Source: Ciona savignyi (Eukaryota; Chordata; Ascidiacea; Phlebobranchia; Cionidae). From it: 64,000 nt of DNA. The notes under the pieces are model-generated. The model was not told the origin of the DNA and searched no databases. It saw nothing but the letters and a program-made list of their open reading frames with translations. The DNA is taken from positions 1,098,861 to 1,162,860 of the forward strand of contig CH003228.1 in the NCBI GenBank assembly GCA_000149265.1. The letters run 5' to 3'. Each line of letters begins with the position of its first letter. Position 1 is the stretch's first letter. Position numbers and translations under genes: made by a program. Of the stretch, positions 38,787-52,000 are shown in pieces.

Positions 38787-38792
38787 ATAAAA
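38787..38792 (+). terminator. Poly(A) signal of the Abraxas-like gene
   Basis: AATAAA about 250 bases after the stop codon. Confidence 0.4.
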
Positions 38793-38962
38793 TTGTTTTT
38801 TTAAACAAGGATCAAATATATATATATATACATAAATGAGAAATATAAATAATTAAGTGCAAGATAGTGGGGGTTAAAATTGAGACTAGAATTTAGGTAC
38901 AAAAAATGTTGTGGAACATTGCATATTAAGGTTGGAAATTTGAACATTTGTTCGATTTCATC

Positions 38963-40209
38963 TTAAACAAACTTTTTCTGGATTTGCCTAGAATTCCAAT
39001 GAAGACACTCACTTAGGGAATCAAACCAGTCATCAAAAGGGTTTGATCTACACACACAAGGAGTGGGGTGCACTGAAGTGCGTACCGTAACAAAATCCCC
39101 TATATTTATGTCGAAGTTTGGTCTGCCATCAAAAGAGACCGAGGCAGGACCACGGGCATTCTCGGACACAGTAAACTTAAGCTCTACTCCTGCTGGGACT
39201 ATTATGGGCCTAAAAGACAAAGAATGAGGACAGATTGGGGTGACCATTATTGCAGGCACATTTGGGTGAACCATGGAAGCCCCAGCTGCCACAGCATATG
39301 CAGTGCTCCCCGTGGGAGTGGATATTATAAGGCCATCCCCTTGAACGGATGTGATACGTCTGCCTTCCAAAAATAAATCGATATTGCAAAGGTATTGGCT
39401 TTGGCCTCTATTTACAACCACTTCATTAAGGCACAGGTATGAAGATGGCTTTTCGGAATTGGAGTCTTGCTCTCCATTACTGTTCATTACAGGTTCGGAT
39501 TTTCTAAAAATATTAAGAATAATAAAAATTTTTTTCAAATACACAAAACATGCATATAGATAAATTACCTGTGTACACAACACCTAAGTCTGCTTCTCAA
39601 CATGAGTGTGGCATTTCCTGAAAGCACATTATTGATTGTATCTCTATAACTTTCGAACTTGTGTGAAGTAATGAAGCCCAATGAGCCTGAGTGAAAAGCA
39701 ACCACAGGAGGCATACTGTATTGAAATAATGAAGCAGCGTACAAAAGTGTCCCGTCCCCTCCCAGGCATATGACCATGTCAATCTTGTTGGGAGAGAAAT
39801 TGCTTTTTAACTCATTGAACTTTTGTTGAAATCCAACATCAGACTTAAGTTGTGCATTCTTAAGAAGTTTTTCCTCCACATAGACAGTTATATTTGAAGT
39901 TTCCATCAACCACGTTACAAGAGCAATGAACTGAGAATTTGTTTCATTGTCAATCCGTTTAATAACCAGCACTGTGTCTGGTGGCTTGGACCACTTCAGT
40001 TTCTGATTGCTTGGGTCCATCTCGTAATCTTGTGTTGGTACATCAGGGCAGGTTGAAGCTTTCGGCCCAAATTTACACACAGGAAATGGGGCATTTAATG
40101 AAAAACCACGGCGTAATGATTTTCCATTCTGGAAAACCTTGCCTGTTTTCTTTTTCAGAGGAAGACTGACAGTGTTAGGCACAAAATCTTCAGATAGAGT
40201 AGGATCCAT
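38963..40209 (-). CDS. NADK: NAD kinase
   Basis: Two coding exons, 40209-39569 and 39503-38963, join in phase 2 to 393 residues (human NADK 446). The enzyme phosphorylates NAD+ to NADP+ with ATP and is the cytosolic source of NADP(H). Landmarks: FGPKA start of the conserved region (about residue 48), the GGDGTLLYAASLFQ nucleotide-binding motif, HSGSLGFITSHKFE, the NEVVVNRG block, the STPTGSTAYAVAAGASMVHP motif and ITPICPHSLSFRPI-type sequence (here VTPICPHS). The N-terminal RRGFSLNAPFPV lines up with a regulatory phosphosite region of the human enzyme. The linker before NEVV, rich in Asn, Ser and Glu, is short. The gene is divergent from CPOX, with about 1.1 kb between the starts. Confidence 0.95.
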
Positions 40210-41294
40210 TTTCCACCTATAAAATCCACATTCCTAGAAAATATTTTTTATTTAGCATTGTAGACTTAGATATAGTATTTTAAACAAAACATTGCTTTTA
40301 TTCTTAATAAGAATTTGATGTTTTTATTGATATTCTGCTTAACTATTTAGTGTTATTTATAAAAGCCTACCAGTAACACATCGTAAAAAAGTAACTTTCT
40401 ATCACAACAATTGTACGTCAATAATGCTCGTCAAAACTGTGGGTTTTTGTACTGTTTGGCAGGTTGTCATCCATCCGCAAAAACCACAGAAGATGAATCA
40501 CCGACAATTAGTAATTGATAGATCATTAATTATGTTTGTCAGTATTGTAATTACATGATGATGCAATGTGTGTCCTGCACCGAACAATCACGCGAGGCAT
40601 TACAATTTGAATGGACTACTGAACACATTTCACGAACAGCAACCAATTAGCGGTGTAATCAATTTTCCTCACAATTTCGGAATGCTAAGCTCGAATACGT
40701 AAATTATGTAGGCCCAGCTATGGGTTTTTAAATTACCTTTGTGGTCGCGCAGTATCATCCACTGCGGTTAAGGTTATTATATTTACTTAAAGGGGAATTG
40801 TGAGATTAAATTTCTTACAAATTAAAATTAACATCGAAGCCCTACACCTAGTTGAAGAAAACCTGTGCTATTCTTTTGCTATTGTAAATCGGCATGCATT
40901 TCTTTCCTGCAATATCACATCATCACTAAACCAGCCATACCAAGTTACTGAAATATTATGATTCACACGTGATCTCCTTCCTCGGTCTGTTCCCAAAGGA
41001 AGTTGTACAACATATGCTAGTCCATCTTACAAACCTCTGGTATAAAAACAGAAAGAAAAAGGGAATTTGATAAGAGAGAGAAAGGGGATTTTGGTTCTCG
41101 TTTTGTCGTCATTTTTTATCAATGCTTTGTGCTGTCTCATCATTAGTCGCAAGTCGGTCGAGTTTTAAAAGAAATGTATACGATACTCTCCAAATTTTGC
41201 ACTTGTTCGTCATATTGTTTTAATTTATAGATATAACATTGTAGGTTTTAGAATTTAGGTTACGGGATCTTTTTTTGGCTGATTAAAAGAAGAA
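40210..41294. other. Divergent intergenic region NADK / CPOX
   Basis: 1.1 kb between two start codons, likely containing both promoters. Nothing recognised apart from AT-rich sequence and scattered purine runs near 41040-41095. No exon seen. Confidence 0.55.
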
Positions 41295-42458
41295 ATGGGC
41301 GTCTTTCCAAGGCTCCCGTTTAAATTAAAGCCTATTGGATATGCATTAGCTGCCGTTGCCGGTTTTCATACGATGTCATCAGCAGTTCAACATGTTAAAC
41401 TCATAGGAATATTTAAAGACAGTACAGTTTTGTGTTTTACTACTAAATGCCCGATCAACACCAGGGTAAACAAGTTCATGACATTGCCAGTGACGGATCT
41501 TGCAGTTTTGAACCAAAACCAAGATGAAGTAGCAACACAGATGGAAATGATGATCATGGAAACTCAATCAAAAGTTTGTAAAGCAATTGAAGCTTTAGAG
41601 GATGGAGGACAGAAGTTTCTTGTTGATAAGTGGAGCAAAGATAACAGCACAGGCGGAGGAGTGACGTGTGTCTTGCAAGACGGAACAGTGTTTGAAAAAG
41701 CAGGTGTCAATGTGTCTGTGGTTCATGGTAACTTAACAAAAGGAGCTGAAAAACAAATGAGAGCAAGGGGGAAACAGTTTCAACGTTTGAAAGATGGCAC
41801 TCTACCCTTTATTGCAATGGGTGTAAGCTCAGTTATCCATCCAACCAATCCTCATTGCCCGACTATTCATTTCAATTTTCGTTATTTCGAAGTCACAGGC
41901 AGAAATGGCGAGAAAACATGGTGGTTTGGTGGTGGAACGGACCTAACTCCGATGTACCTGGATGAAAATGACGTTAAACATTTTCATACAGAGCTGAAAA
42001 AGGCGTGTGATGTTCATGATAAAGAATACTATCCTAACTTTAAAACCTGGTGCGATGACTATTTCATGATCCCCATTCGTGGAGAAAGAAGGGGGGTTGG
42101 CGGAATTTTCTTTGATGACATTGAAGGCCCTGATGCCCAATCTGCTTTAGAATTTGTGACGTCATGTGCCAATGCCATAATACCTTGTTACGTTCCAATA
42201 ATCACCAAGAACAAATACAAAAGCTTCACAGAAGAACAGAAGCAGTGGCAGCAGCTAAGAAGAGGACGCTATGTGGAATTTAATCTGATTTATGACAGAG
42301 GAACCAAATTTGGCTTTCAAACTCCTGGTGCACGTATTGAGAGCATTCTAATGTCACTACCATTGACTGCTAGATGGCAGTACATGCACACACCGAAACT
42401 TGGCTCAATGGAAAACCAGCTGTTAGATGTGCTGAAATCTCCTAGAGATTGGGTCTAA
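41295..42458 (+). CDS. CPOX: Coproporphyrinogen-III oxidase (oxygen-dependent)
   Basis: A single uninterrupted frame of 387 residues. The enzyme oxidatively decarboxylates coproporphyrinogen III to protoporphyrinogen IX in the mitochondrial intermembrane space, a late step of haem synthesis. Conserved blocks: [71 protein letters not shown] with [27 protein letters not shown], and [19 protein letters not shown]. The family signature normally has His before the first Arg of RGERRG; here it is Ile. Human CPOX is 454 residues; the difference is in the presequence. The N-terminus is basic and hydrophobic ([20 protein letters not shown]) and could serve as a targeting peptide. It has no introns, unlike every other gene here, which suggests an old retrocopy or intron loss. 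A poly(A) signal is at 42903. Confidence 0.95.
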   Translation: MGVFPRLPFKLKPIGYALAAVAGFHTMSSAVQHVKLIGIFKDSTVLCFTTKCPINTRVNKFMTLPVTDLAVLNQNQDEVATQMEMMIMETQSKVCKAIEALEDGGQKFLVDKWSKDNSTGGGVTCVLQDGTVFEKAGVNVSVVHGNLTKGAEKQMRARGKQFQRLKDGTLPFIAMGVSSVIHPTNPHCPTIHFNFRYFEVTGRNGEKTWWFGGGTDLTPMYLDENDVKHFHTELKKACDVHDKEYYPNFKTWCDDYFMIPIRGERRGVGGIFFDDIEGPDAQSALEFVTSCANAIIPCYVPIITKNKYKSFTEEQKQWQQLRRGRYVEFNLIYDRGTKFGFQTPGARIESILMSLPLTARWQYMHTPKLGSMENQLLDVLKSPRDWV

Positions 42459-43075
42459 TACCGGGTATTTGTGCTGCTAAATTTTTCGTAGAAGCAATGT
42501 TAATTGTGCCATTTGTTAAAGCAATTACATACGTACAGTACCGGTACAGTTTTAATGCACAACTATAGAAACTTAGTATACATTCGCCAAAGCACTGCAA
42601 TTATCAGGTATAGCCTACCTTCCATAAAGTTTTATAGTTATTGGAGCTGAGTATATATCTAGATTATAATATGAATTAAGTGATCCGGAAATATCAAGTG
42701 CTTTTAAAACTCTCCTTCGCAATTGCTGCTAAGTTTAAAATTATGAAATGACACTGGTAACCCTGTCCGATTAAACTTTTTCAGTAACTGATTCATTTAT
42801 TGTTAGCATATGCAAAACTGTGAACTGTTTTATAGTTCTCTGACAACAAACCAGTCAATTGTTAAAAGATACACAGCCCTAAGGTATACAAACTTAGTCG
42901 TAAATAAACAGTCATAAATGTTTGTGTTATTTTAAAGATGTATAAAAATGGTCTATGTTATAAACTGTTTAAAACATATTTATTTTAATTTTGCATAAAT
43001 CCAAGCGTAACACACCATGTAATTTTTATTACAGATTGTTCTGTTATATAAATTATTATGAAATTAGATAAGATA
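42459..43075. other. CPOX / RFK intergenic region
   Basis: About 600 bases with the CPOX 3' UTR (AATAAA at 42903-42908) and the RFK 5' flank. A TTATTACAG acceptor-like sequence ends at 43034, 41 bases before the RFK start codon. No gene. Confidence 0.55.
42903..42908 (+). terminator. Poly(A) signal of CPOX
   Basis: AATAAA about 445 bases after the stop codon; no closer canonical hexamer was noted. Confidence 0.35.
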
Positions 43076-45134
43076 ATGAGTTGTTTGCCACACTTCTGTC
43101 GTGGGATTGTCGTCAAAGGATTTGGACGGGGAAGTAAGCAACTAGGAATTCCAACAGGTATAACAATGATGTATGTATCAAATGATAAATATTATATCTA
43201 AACTACCATTAATGGGATAAGTGAAAATGTGGAAATTTGGGTATATACTAAGGGAATGAGATAATAATTTTCTTGTTAAAGGTTTACATTTAACAAGCTG
43301 CTTCTAATGTGTTTTGTTGGAGTTTTAGTTCATGCCATTAAATCGGTGTGTATAAGCAAAAATCTGACTGATTTCTTTTGCCTCCAACTTATTAGCTGGT
43401 TTCGATCTGACATGTATTCAGCTCAAACCACAATGCACGAATCCACTAAGCTATGTCTTCGAACGGATGATTGTTTAATCCTAAAGCCAAACTCCCACAC
43501 CTAATATCAATTTCAGCCAATTTTTCTGAATCTGTTGTGGACAATCTACCGAAAGATTTGCCAACCGGAATATATTATGGTTGGGCGCAAGTCAACACAG
43601 GCGAGGTCCATAAGATGGTACTTAGCGTTGGGTGGAATCCTTTTTATAAAAATGAAAAGAAATCAATGGTTGGTATATATGATTTAGTTAATGTGGTTGA
43701 ACACATGGTATGTTGCACTGTATCTCCTGTGTATTTTAAAAATTTTTGGGTGGAACCAATTACAGTATTTATTCCATGGACATATAACTGCAGTAGAATA
43801 ACTAACTAGGCCTATTCAAGAATCATTCTACCATAATATTTTTTGTAGAATTTAGAATCCTATATTATGGAAAGTGAAAAACGGTCTCAAAAGATTGAGG
43901 AGATAGACCAAATAAATATTTAAATCAGTGGGTCTTAATATTGGAGTCGGTAAAAATTTGTAAATATGGAACAACATAAATCTTATGAAGAATATTCACT
44001 TTCAACTGTCCAAATATGTCAGTGATATATTCAACTTTGTGAGGAAAGCTTACAATTTAGTTGTGCATCAGACAAGAAACTTAATTTTAATTTTGGCTTT
44101 TAAGGAGTTTGTAATTGCTTTGGTAACATTAAAAGGGTCGACCATTACAACAAAATTAAAAAAAACTGAGCTAAAATAGTCATTTTCTTTTAAGTCATAT
44201 CAGAAGATTACACTATTCCATCTTTATTCTAGTATGAAGAAATGTCTAAATAGTAAATGACTACATTGGCTTATTTTCTTTGCTCAAACTAGGAATGAAA
44301 TTTCAGGCACTATTTTCCCAATTATATATGTCAATATTGGTATCAGTAAAATTTAGATTAAACCTAGTTGCCCTGATGGACTATGACAAAGCAATTGCCC
44401 TTAGTTTATTTTAACCCAAATCCAGTGTACCCAAAGCAGTAACTCCAACATGTAGATAGAGGACATCCTATGTTGTCAGAGAGGTATCCGTAAAGTACAA
44501 CAATTGTCCTTTGTTTCTACACTGAATCCATTAAAGCAAATTTATTTTAAACTTGACGTATAATAGTTTGGAAACGCTTTCCGACCCCTTTAAACTGTTT
44601 TGTTTTTGTCCAGGAAACACATATAATTCATGCATTCGATGGTGATTTCTATGGCTCGCTGCTTAGTTTAATTATGGTTGGTTACATCAGAGGGGAAGAA
44701 AATTTTACGTCCTTAGGTATGCATAAGATATTGTTTTAAAATACTGAATAAAAATTACCAATTTTTAATTAATGTTAATAGGTTTAAATAATATACTGAT
44801 ACTACTAGCCACTTCTTACTTTTACTAAAACGATAACAACAATTTAAACTAGTCCGTTGGTTTTGTGTTAATAATATACTAATCTATCGTAATCGGCCAG
44901 TAAGGGGTGGCAGGAAAAGCTGACATAAATTTCATAATTCTATATACAGATGCACTTATAGTTGCAATCAACAACGATATTGCAACAGCAAAAACTGAAC
45001 TTGACCACAAAGACCAAAGCAAATACAAGAACCACATATTTTTTACCGAACATGAAAATTCTTTAGAGACAATTTCTGATTTGAAATCTGTGCAAGTGAA
45101 CTTAAACAACAACACGGCCAACAGTAATCTATAA
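43076..45134 (+). CDS. RFK: Riboflavin kinase
   Basis: Four coding exons, 43076-43157, 43517-43668, 44614-44716 and 44950-45134, give 173 residues (human 155-162). The enzyme phosphorylates riboflavin to FMN. It follows the family from end to end: LPHFCRGIVVKGFGRGSKQL, the GIPTANF flavokinase motif, LPTGIYYGWAQV, VHKMVLSVGWNPFYKN, ETHIIHAF-DGDFYG and VGYIRGEENFTSLDALI. The C-terminus has an extra Asn-rich tail of about 15 residues. I prefer the ATG at 43076 because MSCLPHFCRG matches the usual start; an in-frame ATG at 43058 would add six residues. Intron 2 contains a tRNA-like SINE head fragment. A poly(A) signal is at 45545. Confidence 0.95.
43395..43460 (-). repeat. tRNA-like SINE head fragment (RFK intron 1)
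   Basis: On the minus strand TAGCTTAGTGGATTCGTGCA and, 40 bases on, AGATCGAAACCAGC resemble pol III A and B boxes spaced as in a tRNA. It is similar to the reversed head at 33645-33772. It is too diverged to be a functional tRNA gene. It lies in the first RFK intron (43158-43516). Confidence 0.4.
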
Positions 45135-45544
45135 CATCCAGTATTATAGGTGTGAAAATTGAAAATGCAACCGCCACATTAGGGTTTTTTCACATCCCTA
45201 ATGTTACAAATCTTGTTCCTTAATTTAATATGATAAATTTATAATGATCATACACTTTTCCAACTCTAGCTTATTTGTGGCTTTGTATAGCATTGTGTTA
45301 ACATGTAATATTACTTTGCACTCCGTCCTTTATATTGGGTAATCATGTTGTAACACTTAAGTTTTAAACACAAACCTGCAAAACAACATGTGCAATGTTA
45401 CCAAGTTCCATTCACTTTTTGAGAATTGAAATATTGTTCGACTCTTGCATGTGTTCCCTTTTATATTAGAAATATTCTTTATTCATTGTACTAGTGGTAG
45501 GTAACACTACCTTTTAAATTTGCAAATTGCTGTCAGAGCTTTAA

Positions 45545-45550
45545 AATAAA
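45545..45550 (+). terminator. Poly(A) signal of RFK
   Basis: AATAAA about 410 bases after the stop codon. Confidence 0.35.
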
Positions 45551-45943
45551 AACGGATGAAAAACGAGAATTTATTGAAAGAACCACAATGGTGAAATAGC
45601 ATAAGTGAAACAATTTGGAGGCAAATAACATAATTTTTAATTAGTTTTGTGAACTATTCAATTAATTAATTGCTCTTAATATTCAGCCTTCACATGATTG
45701 CAAGCAAAATGAAAATAACAAATTTTAAAATACGATGTTTGTTGCACATACCATTATTTTGTTTTAAACACGAACATGTGATTTTCGTACAAATTAAAAA
45801 AGGTCCTTTGTCAGTTTAATTTAGTCTCTGAAGAAGTGTATTTGGACACAGCGACCAAGAAAAGTGAAAGGAAACTGTGCATAGTGGCTACATATTCATG
45901 GGTGTTTCATGGATAGCACCGTATATTTGAACTTTAGCAGAAC

Positions 45944-45949
45944 TTTATT
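45944..45949 (-). terminator. Poly(A) signal of XPO7
   Basis: AATAAA on the minus strand, 64 bases after the XPO7 stop codon. Confidence 0.5.
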
Positions 45950-46012
45950 ACTTTCGGAGTCCATACACTCAAATGGCGCAATGGGTATGCGGTTACGACA
46001 TCATAAAAGGTG

Positions 46013-49000
46013 TTATGACATCATACTAGCAGACGAAGTTGAAAGATCAAGTCCTTCAGTGTGAGTTCGTTCTTGACTTTCAGCTTTTAAAATGTCGTTG
46101 ATATCTCGCTTGAATACAGACAAGTTTTGCGTGAACCTATAATATAAAATGTTGCTTTATCCAATATTACATTGAAGTCTTTCCATCATGCGTATACACT
46201 CGGGAGTGATATTATAAATGAGGCTATTAGACATAACAATGCCTATTGTTATCGTTGTTGCACAATATTTATACCGCTGTAAGATTTTGGGCCTTTGAAG
46301 TGACTGATTGCAGTATGTTAAATTGACTTGGGCCATGTGTTTTTTAATATTAATTTCTCGGTTATGTATAGAAGTAAAGTTCATAAGTTAGCCTACTGTG
46401 TAAAATATTTAAAAACCGCAAATTTTAGTAATATCCTAACGTAAAATTTGAATACAAGTTTTGAAGTTAAAATAAGGTCTTGATATTGCTGGAGTTGCGC
46501 GTTTTGGGACGAGTTCTGTATTGTGCTACGTCTGGTCTAGTAGGCGCCGAGAAAAGACGTAATATCCAATATAAAAACAGAAAGATTGGTTTTACCTATC
46601 TCGTGTTTTAGTGTGCAGGTTTTTCTCGATTCCAGACATCAGCTGTTCAAAGCAGTTGCCCACAGATTGTGGGTTAAGTGGTCCATGGTCCATACTTGGC
46701 TCACATAATGACTTCTTAACTGTGCTTAAATACTGCAAGTGGTTTTACGGTAAAATTATGTCATGAATAAATAAACAACTACACAATCTGCCACATGCAC
46801 TGCCTGGCATACCAAATGGTAATGAAGAGAAGCTGATCAGTTTAGTCATTGACAGTGTGTAAGAATGTTTGCTGAAAGATAACGGGATAGCGGATAGAAA
46901 ACACAGCAACTAGCTTGTCAGATGTGTCCTTGGAAATTACAGGACATTGCATAAATCCAGTGGTTTAATAGGTTTGAATTGAATTTTTTTTTGTATTTAA
47001 CACAATTGCCCGGGTAATCGTACTGTTGACACTACGTAATCCGACGAATTCCATTGTTTTAACACCCCCAAGTTCTTCCATACCCAGGCATAAATACCAG
47101 TATCAGAATATGCTATACACAAATATTTAAAATATCTATAATTCGTCTACAACATACATCTTGGTTGAGCAGTATTAAACCCAGCAAAGGCCTTGACATG
47201 CTCCATTGATTCCTACAGTCTTCAAACATAATGGTATGTAACACAGTGGACAATGCCTGAAACAAAAGTTGTTATCTAGTGCGCCTAAAAAATATACAAG
47301 ATCTAAAACCAAAAAATATCAGAACTAAACAACTTGGATTTTACGTATCAGGGTGGAGTATGGGCACCATGAGTGCAATTTGCATAATTTAGATACATCC
47401 CTGGTGCCTTAAAGTTTGTATTCTTATAACATAAACATTATTATTTCAAAGTAATATCAAATAATAAATATGATAAGCAAAAGCAGCGAATTTTTAACAT
47501 TGAATTCACTTTTTCGAAGAATAACAAGGCTATGTTTACAGTGTAATACTTAGGGTTGAGGCCAAACCACACACAAGATCTATTGTATGTTAAGAGGCAC
47601 TTGGTTTAACAGCACAAAAGAGCAATAATAATCTAACATTGTAGTAAGGTTAGTACTTAGTCATAATTCACTTTATCAACAGTATTTCCACATTTTCCAC
47701 ACATCATTCTTGTTATAATGTTAAGAAAAATTATGTTTTTTCTAATATATAAACATGAGAGCCTATACTGTGCAATTTTTCAATATGTTGGGTTAGTTTA
47801 CATTTTGTGAGAGACAAAACATAATCGTAACAAAAAGCTGACAAAACAACAGTGAAACCTGCTGTAGTATATCAGGTCTTTCCATCATGACTTGCAGGAA
47901 ATGTTGATCTCGACTTCTTTCCAGTTCGTCCCGTTGTCGTTTTGTAGTGACGCCAGCCACTGCGGAAATTGTCCCGTTTGTCAGTCCGGGGTTTCGAGAT
48001 CCAATACGGAAAAGATAAGTCACGACATGATCGAGCGCAGTACAACAACAGGTGCAGATCATCGTATCTGGAATAAAAATTTATACATGTGTCAATTTAT
48101 TATATGGAAATAAGTCCAAAGATAACTAGAAAAATAATAGCTTTTTTAATTGCTGTTTTGCTTTGTTTTCCCATTACTGAAATTTTACATCTATGCGTCA
48201 TAAACAAAAAATGGATCAATTGAACAATAAAATTTAATTAAAAAAACGATAAATACAGGTTATTTCAGTAATAATAAACACTATAAAAACTTAAAAATTT
48301 GATTAACCTTTATCTAGAATTGAAATTAAAAAATTATCATAAAAACAATAAGTCATAATCAAACCCATATTGTTCTATTCTAGTCCTTTCCTAATCTACA
48401 CCAACCATTTATGGGATAGCCACATACCTAATCCAGCTAATCCATCAGTGACAGTGGAAAGGATATGGTAGATGACAGAAGCAGGCAGACTGCAAACGAA
48501 GTTCATATGATCCTGGACAACCAATTCTAATAATGTGTGGTAAGCCGAGCTCAACTTGGGGTATTCCTGGGGAATATATGAAACCGAGATTGCAAAGAGC
48601 ATTATAACATGGATATTGTAAGAATTATTCATGCCAACTGTCAGGTAACAGAGCTATTGCAGTGTTATATACAATGAGATGTTTCTTTTAGTGTTTCTAA
48701 GTCACTCAATTCAAGCATCAACCATACATTTCTTGCACAGGGACCCAAATAAATACCAGAGGACTTGTTTTAACCTTAGTGAATTTTGGCTGAAAATCTG
48801 GTAACTGACCAAACATACAAGTTTGTTATTTATTCATGTGCATTTGTAGTTCATCGTATATGAAACTACAATTAACAGAATAAAGAAAACAATGTCACCA
48901 TCAACTTACGAGCAAATGATTGCACTCAACCGACATGACGAGTTTCACAAAAACATTGAGCGCATCTTCCAAAGTCCGGTCGTTGTACAATCGGAACACA

Positions 49001-52000
49001 CCAAAGTTAACGTAACCTCCACTAAGTGCATTTTTGAGCAACGAAAAACAAAGCGAGATTCCTTTTAACCGATGGGAATAAAGTTGCTCCTTGGAGGTTT
49101 CCCCGATCGACAGTATCCGAGCCCCTAATCAAGTAAGATTTAACAACAATGTGGCATACTGGTGTGAAACAATATTGTACAATATGAATTGAATTATGAA
49201 GCTGTTAACTTGGTCATATTTAGAAAAAATCTACTAATGGATTAAAAAACAATCGAATTTATTTAGCAAATTTAAACATTCCATCCAATGAAAATATTTG
49301 AACGACAGTCTAGAGGAAAATTAGTTTTACCATAAGTGCAGATTAACTTGCTTGCTTCTTTGAAAAGAAGAATTCCATTCGGTGAAGAAACATCAAAATT
49401 CAATCGCTGACCACGGTTTAAAACTAATTCACCAAACATCTAAATAGAAAGGTGTTACAAAGCAGGACAATAGATTAGAGAAAAACAATTACTTTTATAA
49501 CTGGAGTAGTAACAGCAGGATTATGATACCATAGCTCTATTGCCCTTTGGAGTATGTCTGTGAAAGTTGGATAACTGCAAGTGTTAGTTAAGGAAAGAAA
49601 TGAAACAAATAGTAGTAAGACTATAGATTAGTTTGGTTCTTCTAATTGTGTGGTTTGTGCATTTTCCGGAAGCAATTCTTGATAACTATTAGAGTCTGCT
49701 ATAGCAAATATAATAAATGAAAACACAGGTATTTTATATTGTTACATAAAAAATTTACATGAATAAAAGTCTTATATGCATAGATCTTATAATAACATAA
49801 CCAGGAACAGGATCTGTCATATAAAATGTAAATGGTTGTACACAATGACATAAAATGTTCAGCAAAAGCATAAAATTGCATTTTTAACCATAGAGAAGAA
49901 ATAACATTTAGTTTTCTTGATATTTAATTTGGCTTTATTTTAGAACGATTATTTCAAATAAGAATAAAAGAAGCAATCACCCTAGGTTCCAGGTTCTTAT
50001 GGAGTTTTATGGCAACTTAATATTTGTTATATTTATATAATAAGAATTTGTACTTTATTATACTACCATATATTACAGCATATATACTGTGTTAGATATA
50101 TCTATAACAACAAATTTAAAAGGATACATTAGTTCAAATAACATGCTGTAACTGTTCTTGCTGTTGAATGCATATGTCAGTCCCCTCATATCTCTTGCAA
50201 CACCAATAAGGTTCAGCAAGACAATATTGTTTATGTTGCTGCACAAAATAAAAAGGTTGGTGAGAGAACGTACTTAATATAGAAGCTGTGAGTTTAACTA
50301 TGCCCATTTGGCTGTTATACGAATAATTACAAAATTGATCAAACTTCTAGAAACTGTTTATTAATGGTTGGGAAAGCAAAAGGAGTTGTTTATTATATCA
50401 GAACACAGAGGTCAATTTCGGTGATAGATTAATAAAATTAAACATAAAGATGATTCATCAATGTGTTTAAATTGACATTTGTACAACCATTTCACTCCCA
50501 AACTACACTCTAAATTAAGATTTATGTATACTTTAAGTTTAGTATTAAGTCTGGAGTTGAAGTTATTGTTAAATGTGTAGGGCAAGGGTGAGAATTAGTT
50601 TCCATTCTTCTTTTAGTGTTATTCCCCAAATATTTTATCACATTGCAAAATCAAATAAAATTCTATGATTTGGCACCTATTACTGGATGATGATTGTAAC
50701 ATTTGTTTCAAAGTGTCGAACATATTGGACATTGGCATCATGAAGCGAACCAATCTATCCTCATCTTCACCTGGTGATTTAACATGAGGTATTGTCAATG
50801 AGAATAAGTAAAGTGTAAAGATGTAATGTAGAATTTAAAACGGCTTTAAACTAGTCTTAAAGACCCAGCATAAAGCAGTTCTCAAACTATTTTTAATCAT
50901 AAAAATAAAACTGCATATGTCTTTTAAATATCAGTAATAATTTTAATTATAATCATCATAACTGCTGAATAAAAAAGCAAATTTTATCACTTTTTAATTT
51001 TCTATTTAAAATAAATTTAAATCTTGATTCTAGATCATCCCTTGTAAAGGAATTACATAATTTCAGCCGATTTTATACCAAAGTTGATTATGAAACATTT
51101 ACAAATAAAAACTGAAACAAACCATTAGGAACCATCACTAGGATCAGTATTGTTGCAATGCAAAGATGTCGTACAAAAGTCACAAAGTAAAACTTACCGA
51201 GGTCGACCATAAGAAGCCTCCCAAGCGCAGTATAAAACACAGTTCGACATCTTAAATCCGCCATCTTTGAATCTGGTCCCAGGAATGGAAAGTGGGAACT
51301 CTAGAAATTATAAATAAATCCGATAAAATGTCTTAGTTTTCGAGTAGAATACCGCACAACATTTACAACATATTAATTTTATAGCAAAAATATAATATTT
51401 CACAAGTTTTAATGTTTCATACCGGGTCATTTTCCAACAGAAACTTAACAGCGTTAAGTTTAACAAGTTTTCGCACTGAACTGAATCCCACAGATAAGTC
51501 TCCGAGTAGATGAAGTGTTCCCGTAACAATGCTTTCATTGTCACTCCAGTACTTCAGGTTAGTGATGCTGTGAATAAAGATTGTAAATGAACATCTGATA
51601 CCCACTGTCTAAAAATCACAATAATATATGTAAATGATGAATCAAATAATCTGCAGCACTTAAAAGCTGACTGTAAAGCATTAAAACTGAGTTTTATGGT
51701 AATTGATGTGGAACATTTAGAAATCACTTGTAATGCAGATTTAGAAAAAATTCTCACATTTTAGTTACAAACACGCTAAGAACAGCAGAATCATCCGCCA
51801 GTTGAAGGACTTCATTCAGTCTTTTGTAAACCTGAAAAATGTTGAGACATTAACTTTTATAACTTAAAAATTGCTACAAAATAACTTATTTAATTAATAA
51901 AGCTTTATCTTTAACAAACACTGTACATAAAAGTTAATGCAAATAGGAAACTGGTTTGGTGGCATTTTTTCACACTTAATGATTTACAATTTAAGTAATT

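Larger units (their letters stand above)
38539..38962. other. Convergent Abraxas-like / NADK 3' region
   Basis: 424 bases holding both 3' UTRs. The poly(A) hexamers of the two genes cross: the plus-strand AATAAA at 38787 lies beyond the minus-strand signal at 38745. An AT microsatellite is at 38816-38830. Confidence 0.6.
45135..46012. other. Convergent RFK / XPO7 intergenic region
   Basis: About 880 bases of AT-rich 3' flank for both genes. Poly(A) hexamers are at 45545 (plus strand, RFK) and 45944 (minus strand, XPO7). No gene or recognised repeat. Confidence 0.6.

Noticed and set aside
43395-43460. Possible tRNA gene on the minus strand
   Set aside because: A- and B-box-like motifs are present, but I see no consistent cloverleaf or discriminator. 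The similarity to other SINE heads explains it better.
39000-45134. Cofactor gene cluster (NADK, CPOX, RFK) as a functional unit
   Set aside because: The genes are on both strands with separate promoters and large spacers. Adjacency of three cofactor enzymes is suggestive, but nothing in the sequence shows co-regulation.
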